The notes under the pieces were generated by a model. The model saw nothing but the letters and a program-made list of their open reading frames with translations. It ran no database searches and was not told the origin of the DNA. 64,000 nt of DNA from Pirellulaceae bacterium (GTDB taxonomy: Bacteria; Planctomycetota; Planctomycetia; Pirellulales; Pirellulaceae), in the NCBI GenBank assembly GCA_020852965.1, contig JADYZV010000111.1, forward strand, positions 1-64,000. Direction: 5' to 3'. The position numbers were made by a program, and so were the translations under genes. Shown here one piece after another: positions 43,629 through 51,884 of the stretch. Every line of letters begins with the position of its first letter. The first letter of the stretch is position 1.

Positions 43629-45545
43629 GTGGCAACTGCAACAAATTCATACAGTGCCGAAGATATCGTCGCTCTCGAAGGGCTTGAGCCGGTGCGCAAG
43701 CGGCCCGGAATGTACATCGGCGGCGTGGGCTCCTCGGGCCTGCATCACTTGGTGTGGGAGATCATCGACAATTCAGTTGACGAGGCGATGAATGGCTATG
43801 CGACCGAGATCACGGTCACGCTACACAAAGATGGTCGGACGGTCACGGTTGGGGACAATGGCCGTGGCATCCCAGTAGATACTCATGCCAAGACGAAAAA
43901 GAGCGCGCTGGAGATGGTGCTGACGATCTTGCATGCGGGTGGCAAATTCGAGGGGAAGAACTACAAGACCTCCGGCGGCCTGCACGGCGTGGGCGCCTCG
44001 GCCGTGAATGCGTTGTCCAAGCACTTGATCGCCGTGGTCCGGCGCGACGGTTGCCAATACAAGATGGAGTTTTCGCAGGGCAAGCCGATTACCAAATTGC
44101 AGAAGGCTAAGGGGACGTTTCGCGGTTCGGGAACGACGATCACCTTTACTCCCGACCCGACGATCTTTCCGAAAACCGATTTCAACCCCGATACGATTCG
44201 CCAGCGACTGGAGGTGACCAGCTTCCTTCATCGTGGTGTAAGGGTTATCTTCTTAGACGAAACGACGGGCGCCAAAGATACTTTCTTCCACGAGAATGGG
44301 ATCGTCGACTATCTGGGTAAAGTCATTACCGAGCGTGCCGCACGCAGTATTCACGACAGCCCGTTCACCGTACACAAGGATGGGGATGAACGAGTCGAGA
44401 TAGCGTTGCAGTGGACCGAATCGACCGATGAGCATGTACGCTCGTATGTCAATGGCATTCCGACTCCCAGCGGTGGAACGCACGAGAATGGCTTTCGCGC
44501 GGGGATGAGTAAGGCCCTACGCAATTTTTTCGAGACGCACAATCTAATTCCGCGCGGAATTAAGATTTCTCACGAGGACATCCGCGAAGGAGTCGTCGCG
44601 ATCGTTTCGGTGTTCGTCGGCGATCCTCAGTTCCAAGGGCAGACGAAGGATCGGCTCAATAATAGCGAACTGCAATCGGTTGTCGACGGCATCATTCGCT
44701 CCGCCCTGGAACAGTGGCTCAACAACAATCGCAGCGTGGCAGAGTCAGTTGTCGCGCGCATCATCGCGTCGGCTCGTGCTCGAGCGGCTTCGCGTGCAGC
44801 CTCCGAGTCGATTTCGCGAAAGACGAGCACCTCGCGCGGCACCATGCTACCCGGCAAGCTGAGCGACTGTATTTCAGCCGGTCGCGGTAACTCGGAGCTG
44901 TTCATCGTAGAAGGGGATTCAGCCGGTGGTAGCGCCAAACAGGGACGCGATCGCAATCATCAAGCGATTCTGCCATTGCGAGGTAAAGTGCTCAACACCG
45001 AGTGTTCGACGCTCAAGAAGGTCCTCGAAAACAAAGAGTTGCAGGACATGGTGACAGCGCTCGGCTGCGGCATTGGCAAAGACTTCGATCTATCGCGCAT
45101 CCGCTACGATCGAGTGATCCTATTGGCCGATGCCGATTCAGACGGTCATCACATTACGACGCTACTATTGACATTCTTCTATCGGCACATGCCTGGCTTG
45201 ATCGCCGATGGCCGAGTGTGCATCGCGGTTCCACCGTTGTATCGTATCGACATTGGCAAAGAGACGTTCTGGGCGGCCGACAATGATCATCGCGATCGTA
45301 TTCTGGCTGGTGCTGACAAGCGATCCAAACCCGAGATCATGCGCTTTAAAGGTCTTGGCGAAATGATGCCCAAAGACCTGTGGGAGACAACGCTCAATCC
45401 AGCCACGCGCAAGTTGCTCCAAGTGCAGATCGATGATCAATTGGAAACCGACCGCGTCATCTCCGACTTGATGGGGCGCGACGCGTCGGCCCGTTTCCAC
45501 TTCATCATGGACCGCGCCGAGGATGCGCAAGAGATCGATGTGTAG
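43629..45545 (+). CDS. gyrB: Type IIA topoisomerase subunit B (GyrB/ParE family)
   Basis: 638 residues, starting at GTG 43629 with AAGGATT upstream. GHKL ATPase: EIIDNSVDEAMNGY, VGDNGRGIPVD and GGLHGVGASAVNALS; transducer with the QTKDRL lysine. Toprim: SELFIVEGDSAGGSAKQGRDR, ILPLRGKVLN and VILLADADSDGHHITTLLLTFFYRHM; C-terminal RFKGLGEM and LMGRDASARFHFI. The length is that of GyrB/ParE without the extra domain of enterobacterial GyrB. It forms an operon with the A subunit; the holoenzyme is an A2B2 ATP-dependent topoisomerase in the cytoplasm. The gyrase/topo IV identity depends on the A subunit. Confidence 0.95.
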   Translation: MATATNSYSAEDIVALEGLEPVRKRPGMYIGGVGSSGLHHLVWEIIDNSVDEAMNGYATEITVTLHKDGRTVTVGDNGRGIPVDTHAKTKKSALEMVLTILHAGGKFEGKNYKTSGGLHGVGASAVNALSKHLIAVVRRDGCQYKMEFSQGKPITKLQKAKGTFRGSGTTITFTPDPTIFPKTDFNPDTIRQRLEVTSFLHRGVRVIFLDETTGAKDTFFHENGIVDYLGKVITERAARSIHDSPFTVHKDGDERVEIALQWTESTDEHVRSYVNGIPTPSGGTHENGFRAGMSKALRNFFETHNLIPRGIKISHEDIREGVVAIVSVFVGDPQFQGQTKDRLNNSELQSVVDGIIRSALEQWLNNNRSVAESVVARIIASARARAASRAASESISRKTSTSRGTMLPGKLSDCISAGRGNSELFIVEGDSAGGSAKQGRDRNHQAILPLRGKVLNTECSTLKKVLENKELQDMVTALGCGIGKDFDLSRIRYDRVILLADADSDGHHITTLLLTFFYRHMPGLIADGRVCIAVPPLYRIDIGKETFWAADNDHRDRILAGADKRSKPEIMRFKGLGEMMPKDLWETTLNPATRKLLQVQIDDQLETDRVISDLMGRDASARFHFIMDRAEDAQEIDV

Positions 45546-45882
45546 CGATCAGTTGGCAGCCGCAGGTGCCGTCGCCTGCGCAGGCCGCGAAAGTGGATTG
45601 AAGTACGCTGTAGTTCGTCAGAGTCCCACCAGTTGACCAGCGCGCCTTGCGCACCAGCGACCTGATCCGGCTCGGCGTTAAACGATCCCCCCGAATCGAC
45701 GCACATTGTCTAACCCGATCGGGACCTGCCAATGATCATCCTCCGACAAATATAGCGGTTGTAGCGAGCGTGCTTGCTGCTTTTTATCAGTTTGCGAAAG
45801 ATTGGAGGAATACTGCGGAGTGTTGCAGTTCAGACGCTCGATGCAGTGATAACCAACCGTCCCTCAGTGATCGAGAACCGGC
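45546..45882. other. Intergenic region, no feature
   Basis: 337 bases between the topoisomerase B gene and the response regulator. Small frames on both strands look like shadows or fragments; I see no RNA, promoter or repeat that I can defend. Confidence 0.5.
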
Positions 45883-46359
45883 ATGGACACGCATGAGCAC
45901 GACTTTGACTTCTTTTCCCCCGGGCTAGACGCAGTCTCGCCCAGCCTAGCGGTTCAGCCACAATTGCAGGATTTACCCCCTCCGCCGCCGCGCGGACGAG
46001 TGCTGGTTTTAGAAGACGATCCGCTGCAATTAAAACTGCTCGAACAACATCTCGAGTCGGTGGGGTTCGACGTGGTTGCCGCTTCGACAATCCGGCAAGC
46101 TCGACAACGGCTGAGCCGACCTGGCATTCAGCTAGCGATTCTCGATGTACAGCTTCCGGACGGATGCGGATTTGAGCTGTGTGAGCAGATCGATAACGAT
46201 CCGGCTCACGCTGGGCTGCCGGTCGTCGTCCTGAGCAGTCTTTCCGAGGCGGGGGCCGTTCGCAAGACTCGCGCCTCGGGGGGTAGATATTTTCTGTGCA
46301 AGCCCTATGACCCCAACGTGTTATTGGCGATCATCGAGCGCGCCTTGAACGATCTCTAA
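45883..46359 (+). CDS. Single-domain response regulator (CheY-like receiver)
   Basis: 158 residues. A Pro-rich, acidic N-terminal extension of about 37 residues precedes a receiver domain: GRVLVLEDDPLQLKLLEQHL (acidic E44-D45-D46), phosphoacceptor Asp88 in LAILDVQLPDGCGFELCEQI, a VVVLSSLSEAG switch Ser and the conserved Lys in FLCKPYDPNVLLAII. No output domain follows, so it should act by protein contact. No histidine kinase is nearby. Confidence 0.9.
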   Translation: MDTHEHDFDFFSPGLDAVSPSLAVQPQLQDLPPPPPRGRVLVLEDDPLQLKLLEQHLESVGFDVVAASTIRQARQRLSRPGIQLAILDVQLPDGCGFELCEQIDNDPAHAGLPVVVLSSLSEAGAVRKTRASGGRYFLCKPYDPNVLLAIIERALNDL

Positions 46360-46502
46360 GCGAACTAACAGGCACCATCCCTTTTGCCGTTCACGTCGAC
46401 TATCCTTACTTCCCAATTTGTAGGATAGCACGGATGGCTAGAGTCTGATAGCAGAATCTGACTACCGGCAACTCGTGATTAGCAATAGAGAAAGCTTAGC
46501 GG

Positions 46503-46616
46503 TCTGTCAAAGCTAAGACTTAGGGTTGGACGTAGTGGACGAGGTTACGAGTCCCAACCCCTACGACTCTAACCCATACGAGCCAAACGGACTCGTGACC
46601 TCGTCCACTACCAAAT
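46503..46616. repeat. GTAGTGGACGAGG element, copy 3
   Basis: Core inverted repeat at 46532-46611 (80 bp), preceded by CTGTCAAAGCTAAGACTTAG (46504-46523), which also appears inverted near the copy at 63788-63864. It lies in the convergent gap between the response regulator and the protease gene, where a hairpin terminator would be expected. Confidence 0.85.
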
Positions 46617-46626
46617 TATTTCTACT

Positions 46627-48765
46627 TTAGCCGGCTTGAGCCAAGTTCAGCTTGGATAGCTCCTCGACGTAGTCTCGCGCCACGTTAAGGACCTCCGAAT
46701 TGTAGAAGTCGAGTTTGAAGACTTCCTTCTTGGGTAGTTGATCTTCGAGGATCTTGTCCTCCTCCTCGCGTTGTGCGTCGAGTTCCTCGCGTCGCTTGAG
46801 GAACACTTCGGCATTGAGTGAAACGACTTTCTCATCCTTCTGTGTCTTGAATGACTCGATACGCTGCAAGAGCCGATCGAAGCCGTGTGATTCGTGAACG
46901 CGTTTACTGCTTTTGGTACGTAGCGTCGCCAATAGCGCGTTGTCGACCAGCTTGTAGTCGCTGTGCCGAGCGGGCTTGATTTGGTCATTGGGCAAGGCGT
47001 AGTCCAAGTCGGCTTCTGCGTTGTCGAAGCTGGCTGTGATGGCTGGCAGGACGATGTCGGACATCACTCCCTGGCGTTGGGTGCTCATGCCATCGGGGAG
47101 ATAGAACTGCTGGATGGTGATTTTGAGGGCTCCCATTTCACCGGGGCTACTGAGCAGTTGTTGGCCGAGGTCGATCAAACTCTGTACGGTACCTTTGCCG
47201 TGAGTCGATGGATCACCGATAATCAGACCACGTTTGTAGTCTTGAATGGCACCTGCCAGAATCTCGCTCGCACTTGCGCTTTCTTTACTGGTCATGACAA
47301 TCAGCGGTCCACTCCAAGCTACCCCATCGTTTTCGTCGTCATAGACTTGAACTTGATCGCGGGAGTCTTTGACTTGAACTACCGGTCCACGGTCGATGAA
47401 CAGGCCGGTGAGGTTGATCGCTTCCGTCAAACTCCCTCCACCGTTGCGGCTAAGGTCCAGCACTACGGCGTCGACGTGCGCTTCACGGAACTCGCTGAGA
47501 ATTTTCGCAACGTCGCGCGTTGTACTGCGGAAGCCACTCGCATTGTCTCGCGCCGCTTCCATGTCCATGTAGAAACTGGGCAAATCGATGTAGCCGAATT
47601 TGAATGGTTCGCCGTTGGCTTTTTGTCCATACTCGACGATTTGACTTCGAGCCGCACTGTCTTCCAAAGTGATCTTGGCGCGAGTGATCTCGATAGTGGT
47701 CATTTCACCTCCACCTGCTGGCATGACACCCAAGCGAACCACCGTACCGGCCGTTCCGCGGATCATGCCGACAACATCATCGAGCTTCATGTCTACCACG
47801 TCGTGCATTTCACCCGACTCGCCCTGCCCTACGGAGACGATACGATCTCCGGGCTTGAGGCGTCCATCTTTGTCGGCGGCCCCACCAGGAACGATGCTGG
47901 TCAGTTTTGTATAGCCATCCTCGCTCATGAGTTGGGCACCGATGCCATCGAGATTGAGGCTCATTACGATGCGGAAATTTTCCAACGTGTCGTAGGACAT
48001 GTAAGACGTGTGCGGATCAAAGCTGCTCGTGAGCGAAGTGACATATAGCTCCAGCAATTCGTCGGCATCGAACTGGTGCCAGCGTTTAAGCTGTGTACGG
48101 AAGCTGCGATGCAGTCGTTCCTTAGGGTCTTCGTTGGGATCGCCGTTAAGGAAATTGATCGCAGATGGTTGTTCGCGTCCCGCTTCTTTATCCTTTTCAG
48201 CGCGGATGCGATCGCTTTTGTAGACCAGTAGCCGATACTTGATCTGCTTGCGCATGCGATCGCGCGCTTCGGCGTCGTCTCGTGGATACTGGATGGTATC
48301 GCGGTCGATGACTAATTCTTCGTTGACCGTGAAGTCGTGCTCTTGATCGATCAGCTCATGAGCCTGGGCGATACGCTCGTCGACTCGCTTGAGAAAGATC
48401 TTAAAGACGTCGATCGCAAAGCCCATATCGCCAGCTCGCGCGAATTCATCCAGTCGATCGCGATTGGCCTTAAAGTCATCAATGTCGCTCTGCAGAAAGT
48501 AGATCTTCATCGAGTCGAGTGACTTGAGCAACTGGTCGAAGGCGCGCTCCGAGATCTCATCGTCGAGCGGATGCTTCGAAAGGTGCTGGCTGTGCATGTA
48601 CTCGGCAATCGTCTTGATGATCGTGCGATCCAGTGCGCGACCTGCAGTCATGTCCTGCACTCGCGGGTTCTCGCGATCGGATTGCTGGGCATCGGCCGGC
48701 AACGCCGCACAGGCGAAGATCGACAAAAGCCCGAGCCAGGTCGTAATAACAGGTATTCTAAGCAT
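46627..48765 (-). CDS. prc: C-terminal processing protease (Prc/CtpA family, S41)
   Basis: About 712 residues from the ATG at 48763-48765 (MLRIPVITTWLGLLSIFACAALPADA, signal peptide); the frame continues to 48852 with other ATGs. N-terminal Tsp-type helical region; PDZ at about 250-340 (DGIGAQLMSEDGYTKLTSIVPGGAADKDGRLKPGDRIVSVGQG); S41 catalytic core with FGYIDLPSFYMD, VVLDLSRNGGGSLTEAINLTGLFI, the Ser in MTSKESASASEILAGAIQD and the Lys in GDPSTHGKGTVQ. The Ser-Lys dyad is intact. A C-terminal DUF3340-like region follows. It is periplasmic and degrades or trims proteins at the C-terminus. Last gene of the long leftward run, 151 bases after cbiX. Confidence 0.95.
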   Translation of the reverse strand: MLRIPVITTWLGLLSIFACAALPADAQQSDRENPRVQDMTAGRALDRTIIKTIAEYMHSQHLSKHPLDDEISERAFDQLLKSLDSMKIYFLQSDIDDFKANRDRLDEFARAGDMGFAIDVFKIFLKRVDERIAQAHELIDQEHDFTVNEELVIDRDTIQYPRDDAEARDRMRKQIKYRLLVYKSDRIRAEKDKEAGREQPSAINFLNGDPNEDPKERLHRSFRTQLKRWHQFDADELLELYVTSLTSSFDPHTSYMSYDTLENFRIVMSLNLDGIGAQLMSEDGYTKLTSIVPGGAADKDGRLKPGDRIVSVGQGESGEMHDVVDMKLDDVVGMIRGTAGTVVRLGVMPAGGGEMTTIEITRAKITLEDSAARSQIVEYGQKANGEPFKFGYIDLPSFYMDMEAARDNASGFRSTTRDVAKILSEFREAHVDAVVLDLSRNGGGSLTEAINLTGLFIDRGPVVQVKDSRDQVQVYDDENDGVAWSGPLIVMTSKESASASEILAGAIQDYKRGLIIGDPSTHGKGTVQSLIDLGQQLLSSPGEMGALKITIQQFYLPDGMSTQRQGVMSDIVLPAITASFDNAEADLDYALPNDQIKPARHSDYKLVDNALLATLRTKSSKRVHESHGFDRLLQRIESFKTQKDEKVVSLNAEVFLKRREELDAQREEEDKILEDQLPKKEVFKLDFYNSEVLNVARDYVEELSKLNLAQAG

Positions 48766-48916
48766 GTGCCACATTCCGAAGTCCAAGGGAGTTAACGTTA
48801 ATGCCGTGAGTGGAATCGCGGGAGGCAGGCCAAAGATGGCAGCCCATTTCACTACGCTGATGGTATGAAATCATAAGCCCTGCAGCAACCTGAATGTTGT
48901 GCCGATAGCTCAAATG

Positions 48917-49732
48917 TTACCCAGATTCTCCACAATCGACGACTTGCCGAGCTAAAGTGGTTAGTGAATCGGCTAAAGACTTGCCATGAGCAAAATCGGT
49001 GCCAATTGTTTCTGTGATCAACCAATGCTGCCGGCTATAGCGTGTTGCGAAGTCGGCAACTTGGCCCCTGAGCTGCTCGACCAATTCGCCTTCAAACAGC
49101 AAATGTGGCTGGATTACGACCGTATTGCAGTCACTATCGGCCATGCGTTGCAGGCATTCTTCCACCGTGGGACTTTGGGCAAAGACAAATCCAACCTCCA
49201 ACTGGGCGACTGGGGTGATATGCCTACGTAGCAGGGCGAATTGCCTCATACGCTCGGTGGCTTCGTCCGAACGACTGCCGCGACCAATGAGAGCCAATCC
49301 AATTTGCGGACACCGCCGCCCCTCGCAACGCTCGATACAGCTTGGCGTAGATGCAGCTTGGCAAACAGCCTGTCGGAAGCGAAATGCCGACAATTCGAGC
49401 ACTTGCGGGCTCAACTCGAACGGCGAGGCTTGTCCGACACACTTCAGCCCACATTGCTGCGCCGCCTGTGCAACGGCTATGGGTATGTCGCGCACGGCGT
49501 GACCCGCAGCAAACAACAGCACCGGCACCGTGACCACGTGCGTCGCGCCCTGGGCGGCGAGCTGCCCAACTGCGGTAGCTATGTTGGGTGCGGCCAATTC
49601 CAAGAAGGCCAGCTCCGCCAACTCTGGCGAGATGCGCTCGGCGAACTGGGCGAATACCTCTCGGAACTGTTGCTGCCCCGCAATATTGCGCGTGCCATGC
49701 CCGACGAGCAAATAGCCAACTCTCTTGGTCAC
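48917..49732 (-). CDS. cbiX: Sirohydrochlorin cobalto/ferrochelatase, CbiX/SirB-like
   Basis: 271 residues, starting at GTG 49730-49732 with AGGA about 11 bases upstream. Two tandem CbiX domains: the first with YLLVGHGTRN (metal-binding His) and VTVPVLLFAAGHAVRDIP (second His), the second with LALIGRGSRSDEATERM, where Arg replaces His, and VVIQPHLLFEGELVEQL. This asymmetry is normal for two-domain SirB-type enzymes. It inserts Co2+ or Fe2+ into sirohydrochlorin for cobalamin or siroheme synthesis, in the cytoplasm. It starts 47 bases after the stop of the SDSxP gene, an unexpected neighbour for an envelope operon. No cobalamin riboswitch is seen. Confidence 0.9.
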   Translation of the reverse strand: MTKRVGYLLVGHGTRNIAGQQQFREVFAQFAERISPELAELAFLELAAPNIATAVGQLAAQGATHVVTVPVLLFAAGHAVRDIPIAVAQAAQQCGLKCVGQASPFELSPQVLELSAFRFRQAVCQAASTPSCIERCEGRRCPQIGLALIGRGSRSDEATERMRQFALLRRHITPVAQLEVGFVFAQSPTVEECLQRMADSDCNTVVIQPHLLFEGELVEQLRGQVADFATRYSRQHWLITETIGTDFAHGKSLADSLTTLARQVVDCGESG

Positions 49733-49779
49733 AGCGTGGGATTTCCTGTGGGATGTTACGAGCCTGCCCAGGACGGTTG

Positions 49780-51876
49780 CTACTCGCCTTTACCGACTAC
49801 GATGTCGCGGGTTACTTGCTGGATGCTCGACTGACGCTGGGCGAGGCTCTGTAGTTGCTCGACGACCTCCTTCTCGGCGACTTGACCAGTGGGATCGGCT
49901 GGGTCTTCAAGCATTTTGGAAAGTGTGTTGGTACGGTTGTTGATGCGCACTTGCAGCGTGCGAATGAGTCGCAGTTCGGCCAGCTTATCGACCAGCGGCT
50001 GATCGCCAGGTTCACCCGGAGGTTGTTGACCTGGCTGCTGCTGTTGTTGCTTCTCGCGATTCTCTTTCTGGACTTGTACCAAGGCTTCAACCATCTCCTC
50101 CAAGGAACTAACGATTTCCTGCTCGATTAGGACCGTCAAGGGACCGACATCGGCGGATCGCAAAAGGTCCGAGACTGATTGAATGTCAACGTTGAGTTGT
50201 TCGATCGCTTCGGGAAAAGCAGCGCTGGAGCCTTCCTCTCGGAGCAACAACAGGGCTCGTTCACCCTCAGCCAGAATCTTGAGTTCGTCAAGCGATAACT
50301 TGCTTGCCGTAATTTGTACTTGCCGCCCAGATCCATCACCAGTGATCTCTTGCAATCGCGTTGTCTCTTCCAGCACCCGAGTCTGCATTTCGAGCATGCG
50401 ACGCAGCCGCGTCTCGAGCGAAGCGAGCGAACGTTCGACTTCCTCTTCACGCAATTGTCGCAAGATCTCTTCGAGCTCTTCGATCGCTTCACGCAATCGT
50501 TCTTCCGCCTCGCGCTGTTTCTCGATCGCCCCTTCGCGTTCCGCCTGTTTCAATTCCTCCTCGGCTTCCTTCATCCTCTCTTTGGCTTGTTCAATCTTCT
50601 GCTTGGCGCGTTCTGTGGGCGATTGCGGCGCAGGCTGTTGCTGGGATGATTCCTCAGAAGATTTGTCGGGCTGAGAATCGCTGGGCTGAGAATCGCTGGG
50701 CTTGGAATCGCTGGGCTTGGAATCGCTGGGCTGAGAATCGCTGGGTTTGGAGTCGCTTGGTTTGGAGTCGCTTGGTTTGGAGTCGCTTGGTTTGGAATCG
50801 CTTGGTTTGGAGTCGCTTGGTTTGGAGTCGCTTGGTTTGGAGTCGCTTGGTTTGGAGTCGCTAGGTTTGGAGTCGCTAGGTTTGGAGTCGCTAGGTTTGG
50901 AGTCGCTTGGTTTGGAATCGCTTGGTTTGGAGTCGCTTGGTTTGGAGTCGCTGGGCTCGGAGTCGCTAGGTTTGGAGTCGCTAGGTTTGGAGTCGCTTGG
51001 TTTGGAGTCGCTGGGCTCGGAGTCGCTAGGTTTGGAGTCCTGAGAATTCGGGTCGATTGAATCTGTGTTTGGGGGCTCCGATGCGTTGGGATCAGACTCA
51101 TTCGTGTCAGTCGACGGGGAGTCGGTTGCTGCTGCAGATTGGTCGGACGGAAGTTCGTCAGCGATTTCGGCCGCTTTGTTGGCGAGTTTTTCTTGGTCTT
51201 GAGCGGCTTGTTCGGTATCTTGTCCTCCCTCCGTGCGGCCGCGCAACGAGCTTTGTAGTCTGAGAAGTCGATCGGTTTCTTCGATCCAGCGGCGCACTTC
51301 GTCGCGTTGCTCGCGAATGCGTTCCTCACGGTTCTCGCTTTGCAGCAATTCTAGCAGTCGCTTGAGACTCTCGCGGCTCAATTTTTGTTTTTCGATAGCC
51401 TCACTATATTGGCCTTGCTCCAATCGCGCGGCTGCATCGGCGAGCAGTTCGGTTAACTCGGCTTGTTTGCTTAACTGTACGGCTTGTTGCAGCAGAGCGG
51501 CACGCGTTGGATTCTCGCCAGCTTCCAAGTCGGCAGATCGCAGCAGCAAGATTTCGAGTCGGCTGAATCGCTCGGCGACGCTTTTCTGCTCGCTCACCAA
51601 AGGTGGCGCAGTTGCTTCCGTTTTGGCTGGGGACGACTGTTCGGATGCAGGCGTGGGCGGAAATTCCTGAGCGACCGCTGCGACATCAGGAGTTGCGCTG
51701 TCGGGAGCTTGCGCACTGGCTACCGAGCTCCATCCGCACAGGAAACTCAATCCAAGTATAAGGTGCAGGGGCGCGTTAACGTGGCATAGGCTTCCAGCCT
51801 GTGAAAGAGGAACCACAGGCTGGAAGCCTATGCCACTTATTTTTCCGACAATGCATATCGAATTTCTAGTAGGCAC
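49780..51876 (-). CDS. Secreted coiled-coil protein with SDSxP repeats
   Basis: 698 residues from GTG 51876 with AAGGTG upstream, 8 bases after the previous stop. The first 36 codons run through a perfect hairpin repeat (51781-51836). The hydrophobic signal core (LHLILGLSFLCGW, then ASAQA) therefore starts only at about residue 38, an unusually long n-region. After an Ala/Pro-rich part and a coiled coil (about 75-230) come 25 pentads of SDSxP type (x mostly Lys, some Glu/Gln). A long Glu/Arg-rich coiled coil (about 400-520) and a further helical region with Gln repeats (KQQQQQPGQQPPGEPG) follow. No enzyme motif. It follows the membrane coiled-coil protein, fifth after moxR. Likely an extended envelope or surface structural protein. 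Confidence 0.82.
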   Translation of the reverse strand: MPTRNSICIVGKISGIGFQPVVPLSQAGSLCHVNAPLHLILGLSFLCGWSSVASAQAPDSATPDVAAVAQEFPPTPASEQSSPAKTEATAPPLVSEQKSVAERFSRLEILLLRSADLEAGENPTRAALLQQAVQLSKQAELTELLADAAARLEQGQYSEAIEKQKLSRESLKRLLELLQSENREERIREQRDEVRRWIEETDRLLRLQSSLRGRTEGGQDTEQAAQDQEKLANKAAEIADELPSDQSAAATDSPSTDTNESDPNASEPPNTDSIDPNSQDSKPSDSEPSDSKPSDSKPSDSKPSDSEPSDSKPSDSKPSDSKPSDSKPSDSKPSDSKPSDSKPSDSKPSDSKPSDSKPSDSKPSDSKPSDSKPSDSKPSDSQPSDSKPSDSKPSDSQPSDSQPDKSSEESSQQQPAPQSPTERAKQKIEQAKERMKEAEEELKQAEREGAIEKQREAEERLREAIEELEEILRQLREEEVERSLASLETRLRRMLEMQTRVLEETTRLQEITGDGSGRQVQITASKLSLDELKILAEGERALLLLREEGSSAAFPEAIEQLNVDIQSVSDLLRSADVGPLTVLIEQEIVSSLEEMVEALVQVQKENREKQQQQQPGQQPPGEPGDQPLVDKLAELRLIRTLQVRINNRTNTLSKMLEDPADPTGQVAEKEVVEQLQSLAQRQSSIQQVTRDIVVGKGE
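50671..51045. repeat. 15-bp tandem repeat, 25 units, coding for SDSxP
   Basis: Units of 15 bases (plus strand TTTGGAGTCGCTTGG and variants CTAGG, CTGGG, AATCG) run without interruption. Higher-order blocks are also visible (CTCGGAGTCGCTAGG recurs with the same neighbours), a sign of recent slippage or unequal exchange. The repeat is in frame with the SDSxP protein and keeps several other frames open, creating false ORFs on both strands. Confidence 0.95.
51781..51836. repeat. Perfect 23-bp hairpin inside a coding start region
   Basis: 51781-51803 (GTGGCATAGGCTTCCAGCCT...) and 51814-51836 are exact inverted copies with a 10-base loop. The hairpin lies between the GTG start and the signal-peptide core of the SDSxP gene and is read through in frame. 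It resembles a dispersed palindromic element. Confidence 0.9.
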
Positions 51877-51884
51877 AATTCACC

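Noticed and set aside
45437..45732. Minus-strand ORFs after the topoisomerase B gene that could suggest a DUF1559-type fragment
   Set aside because: The translation has no prepilin or DUF1559 motif that I can defend and overlaps the 3' end of the topoisomerase gene.
46963..48048. 361-codon plus-strand ORF opposite the protease gene
   Set aside because: The minus strand encodes a complete S41 protease with PDZ and Ser-Lys dyad; the plus frame has no recognisable domain.
49241..49834. 197-codon plus-strand ORF opposite cbiX
   Set aside because: The minus strand has both CbiX domains with metal-binding residues; the plus frame is a shadow.
48917..49900. Cobalamin riboswitch upstream of cbiX
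   Set aside because: The upstream region is the coding end of the SDSxP gene, and I see no B12-box-like sequence.
50671..51045. CRISPR-like regular array, and long ORFs on both strands across it (for example 50747-51043 plus, 50571-51329 minus)
   Set aside because: The units are contiguous 15-mers without spacers and are in frame with the SDSxP protein; the other frames stay open only because the repeat length is a multiple of three.
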